The notes under the pieces: model-generated
Told to the model about the DNA's origin: nothing
What the model saw: only the letters and a program-made list of their open reading frames with translations
The model's database searches: none
Translations under genes and position numbers: made by a program
Part shown: in pieces, positions 5,699 through 6,654 of the stretch
Layout: every line of letters begins with the position of its first letter
Position numbering within the stretch: the stretch's first letter is position 1
DNA from: Deltaproteobacteria bacterium
GTDB taxonomy: Bacteria > Bdellovibrionota > UBA1018 > UBA923
Length of the DNA: 6,654 bases
Direction: 5' to 3'
Assembly: GCA_016194725.1 (NCBI GenBank)
Contig: JACQAW010000103.1
Span: forward strand, 1 to 6,654

Positions 5699-6490
5699 AT
5701 GAAGATAGACAAATATCATTTCTATGAAGAGTCCGTGCAAAGCCCCGAGGAGGACATCGAGCTTTTCATTCGGCTGTACAAGCAGGCGCGCCACCGCGAG
5801 CCGCGGCGCCTGCGTGAAGATTTTTGCGGAACTTTCAAGCTGGCCTGCGAGTTCGTCAAGCTGGACAGGCGAAATACTGCAGAGGGGTTGGACCTGGACC
5901 CCGAGCCATTGGCCTACGGGCGTCGCCGGCATTTTTCGCGGCTGACACTCGACCAAAAGAGCCGATTGGACATTCTCCAGCGCAATGTCATCTCGGTCAG
6001 CCGGCAAAAAACCGATCTTATCGTGGCCAACAACTTCTCCTTTTTTATTTTCCGTGAGCGCAAGACCCTGGTCGATTACTTCAAGGCCTGCCGCCGTTCG
6101 CTCAGGCGTGGCGGCGTACTGGTGCTCGAAATGGTCGGCGGTCCGGGCTTTGTCGAAAAAACCCGCGAGCAGCGCACCATCAAGATGATGGGAAAAGCGA
6201 AATTCAAATACATCTGGGACCAGCGCTCGTTCAACCCGATCAACCGCGAAGGGCACTATTCCATTCATTTCAAATTGCCCAACGGCCGTCAGGCCAAGCA
6301 TGCGTTCTCGTATCATTGGAGAATTTGGACTATACCGGAAGTACGCGATGCGCTTCGCGAGGCAGGCTTCAAAGACACCTGTGCTTATTGGGAAACATCC
6401 CATCGAGGAGTGGCCACCGGTGAATTTATCCGAACCGAAAAAGGCGACAACGATTGGACCTGGCTGGCGTATATCGGTGGCATGAAGTAG
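5699..6490 (+). CDS. Class I SAM-dependent methyltransferase
   Basis: A 263-residue soluble protein with a Rossmann-type methyltransferase core. Motif I is REDFCGTFKLA (39-49), in the variant where DFCGT replaces the usual DxGxG. The acidic ribose-binding strand is EGLDLDPE (62-69). A motif IV-like strand is DLIVANNFSF (106-115). The strand after the late helix is RRGGVLVLEMVGG (136-148). The N-terminal segment around HFYEESVQ (7-14) and the C-terminal half from about 165 are probably substrate-specific parts. The product could methylate a small molecule, RNA or protein; the sequence does not say which. It starts 5 bp after the mak stop and is very likely co-transcribed with it, but no metabolic link is evident. 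The fold is confident; the substrate is not known. Confidence 0.9.
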   Translation: MKIDKYHFYEESVQSPEEDIELFIRLYKQARHREPRRLREDFCGTFKLACEFVKLDRRNTAEGLDLDPEPLAYGRRRHFSRLTLDQKSRLDILQRNVISVSRQKTDLIVANNFSFFIFRERKTLVDYFKACRRSLRRGGVLVLEMVGGPGFVEKTREQRTIKMMGKAKFKYIWDQRSFNPINREGHYSIHFKLPNGRQAKHAFSYHWRIWTIPEVRDALREAGFKDTCAYWETSHRGVATGEFIRTEKGDNDWTWLAYIGGMK

Positions 6491-6517
6491 TCAGCTGACC
6501 GCGCCGTAACCCCGCGC

Positions 6518-6654
6518 TCAGATGTGCCGCAGAAATTCTTCGATCGATTTGTAGCCCAGGCCTTCGGCTATATTCTTGAAGGTCAGTACTCTCAGGTTGC
6601 TGCGCCCGGCGATGATTTCACGCAGGGTCGAACGGGCGATGTCAGCCTCGAACG
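6518..6654 (-). CDS. XRE-type helix-turn-helix regulator, C-terminal fragment
   Basis: The last 44 codons of a gene whose start lies beyond the right edge end with TGA at 6518-6520. The segment RSTLREIIAGRSN looks like the recognition helix and following turn of an XRE/Cro-C1 domain (compare the family pattern S-x-L-x-x-I-x-x-G-x-x-N). It is followed by LTFKNIAEGLGYKSIEEFL, the usual fourth and fifth helices (hydrophobic, IAEGLG, then EFL). The protein ends two residues later, so the DNA-binding domain is C-terminal, or the whole protein is a short one-domain regulator. It is convergent with the methyltransferase gene across 27 bp. The target is unknown. Confidence 0.75.
   Translation of the reverse strand, partial: FEADIARSTLREIIAGRSNLRVLTFKNIAEGLGYKSIEEFLRHI

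Noticed and set aside
5570..6403. Minus-strand 277-codon frame opposite the methyltransferase
   Set aside because: It is long, but the opposing frame shows the complete set of methyltransferase motifs and operon spacing with mak; the minus frame has no coherent motif.
6491..6517. Possible terminator between the methyltransferase and the regulator, including the palindrome TCAGCTGA at 6491-6498
   Set aside because: The dyads are only about four base pairs, with no following T-run on either strand, so they do not support a terminator call.

Overview
This is a bacterial window, moderately G+C-rich and densely coding, from a Gram-negative-like organism. That reading rests on Sec signal peptides with AxA-type cleavage sites, a Shine-Dalgarno start and a sugar kinase that closely resembles Escherichia coli Mak. 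The lineage cannot be fixed from sequence alone. A Bdellovibrionota or deltaproteobacterial-type genome is a weak guess, based on the gene mix and the giant exported repeat protein.

Layout. Positions 1-3699 (minus strand) are one uninterrupted reading frame of 1233 codons that runs off the left edge. It encodes a large exported protein with no cysteine. Its parts in order are: signal peptide, about 450 residues of coiled coil, a Gly-every-fourth-residue array, an acidic/polar linker, an aromatic-every-fourth-residue array, two Ig-like beta domains (the first opening with an EF-hand-like loop), and the start of an alpha/beta domain cut by the window edge. A short AT-rich divergent spacer follows (3700-3833). 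Then come a small four-helix membrane protein of the DUF486 type (3834-4190, plus) and, converging on it with a 16-bp overlap, a small exported protein of unknown function (4175-4723, minus). A 73-bp divergent spacer leads into a two-gene plus-strand operon: a ROK-family fructokinase (mak, 4797-5693) and a class I SAM-dependent methyltransferase (5699-6490). The right edge holds the C-terminal end of a minus-strand XRE-type helix-turn-helix regulator (6518-6654).

How the genes relate. Only mak and the methyltransferase are clearly co-transcribed: there is a 5-nt gap, and the methyltransferase ribosome binding site overlaps the mak stop codon. I see no functional link between fructose phosphorylation and the methyltransferase. 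The rest looks like independent single genes. The most unusual content is the giant exported protein, whose two tetrad-periodic arrays are far more regular than its surroundings.
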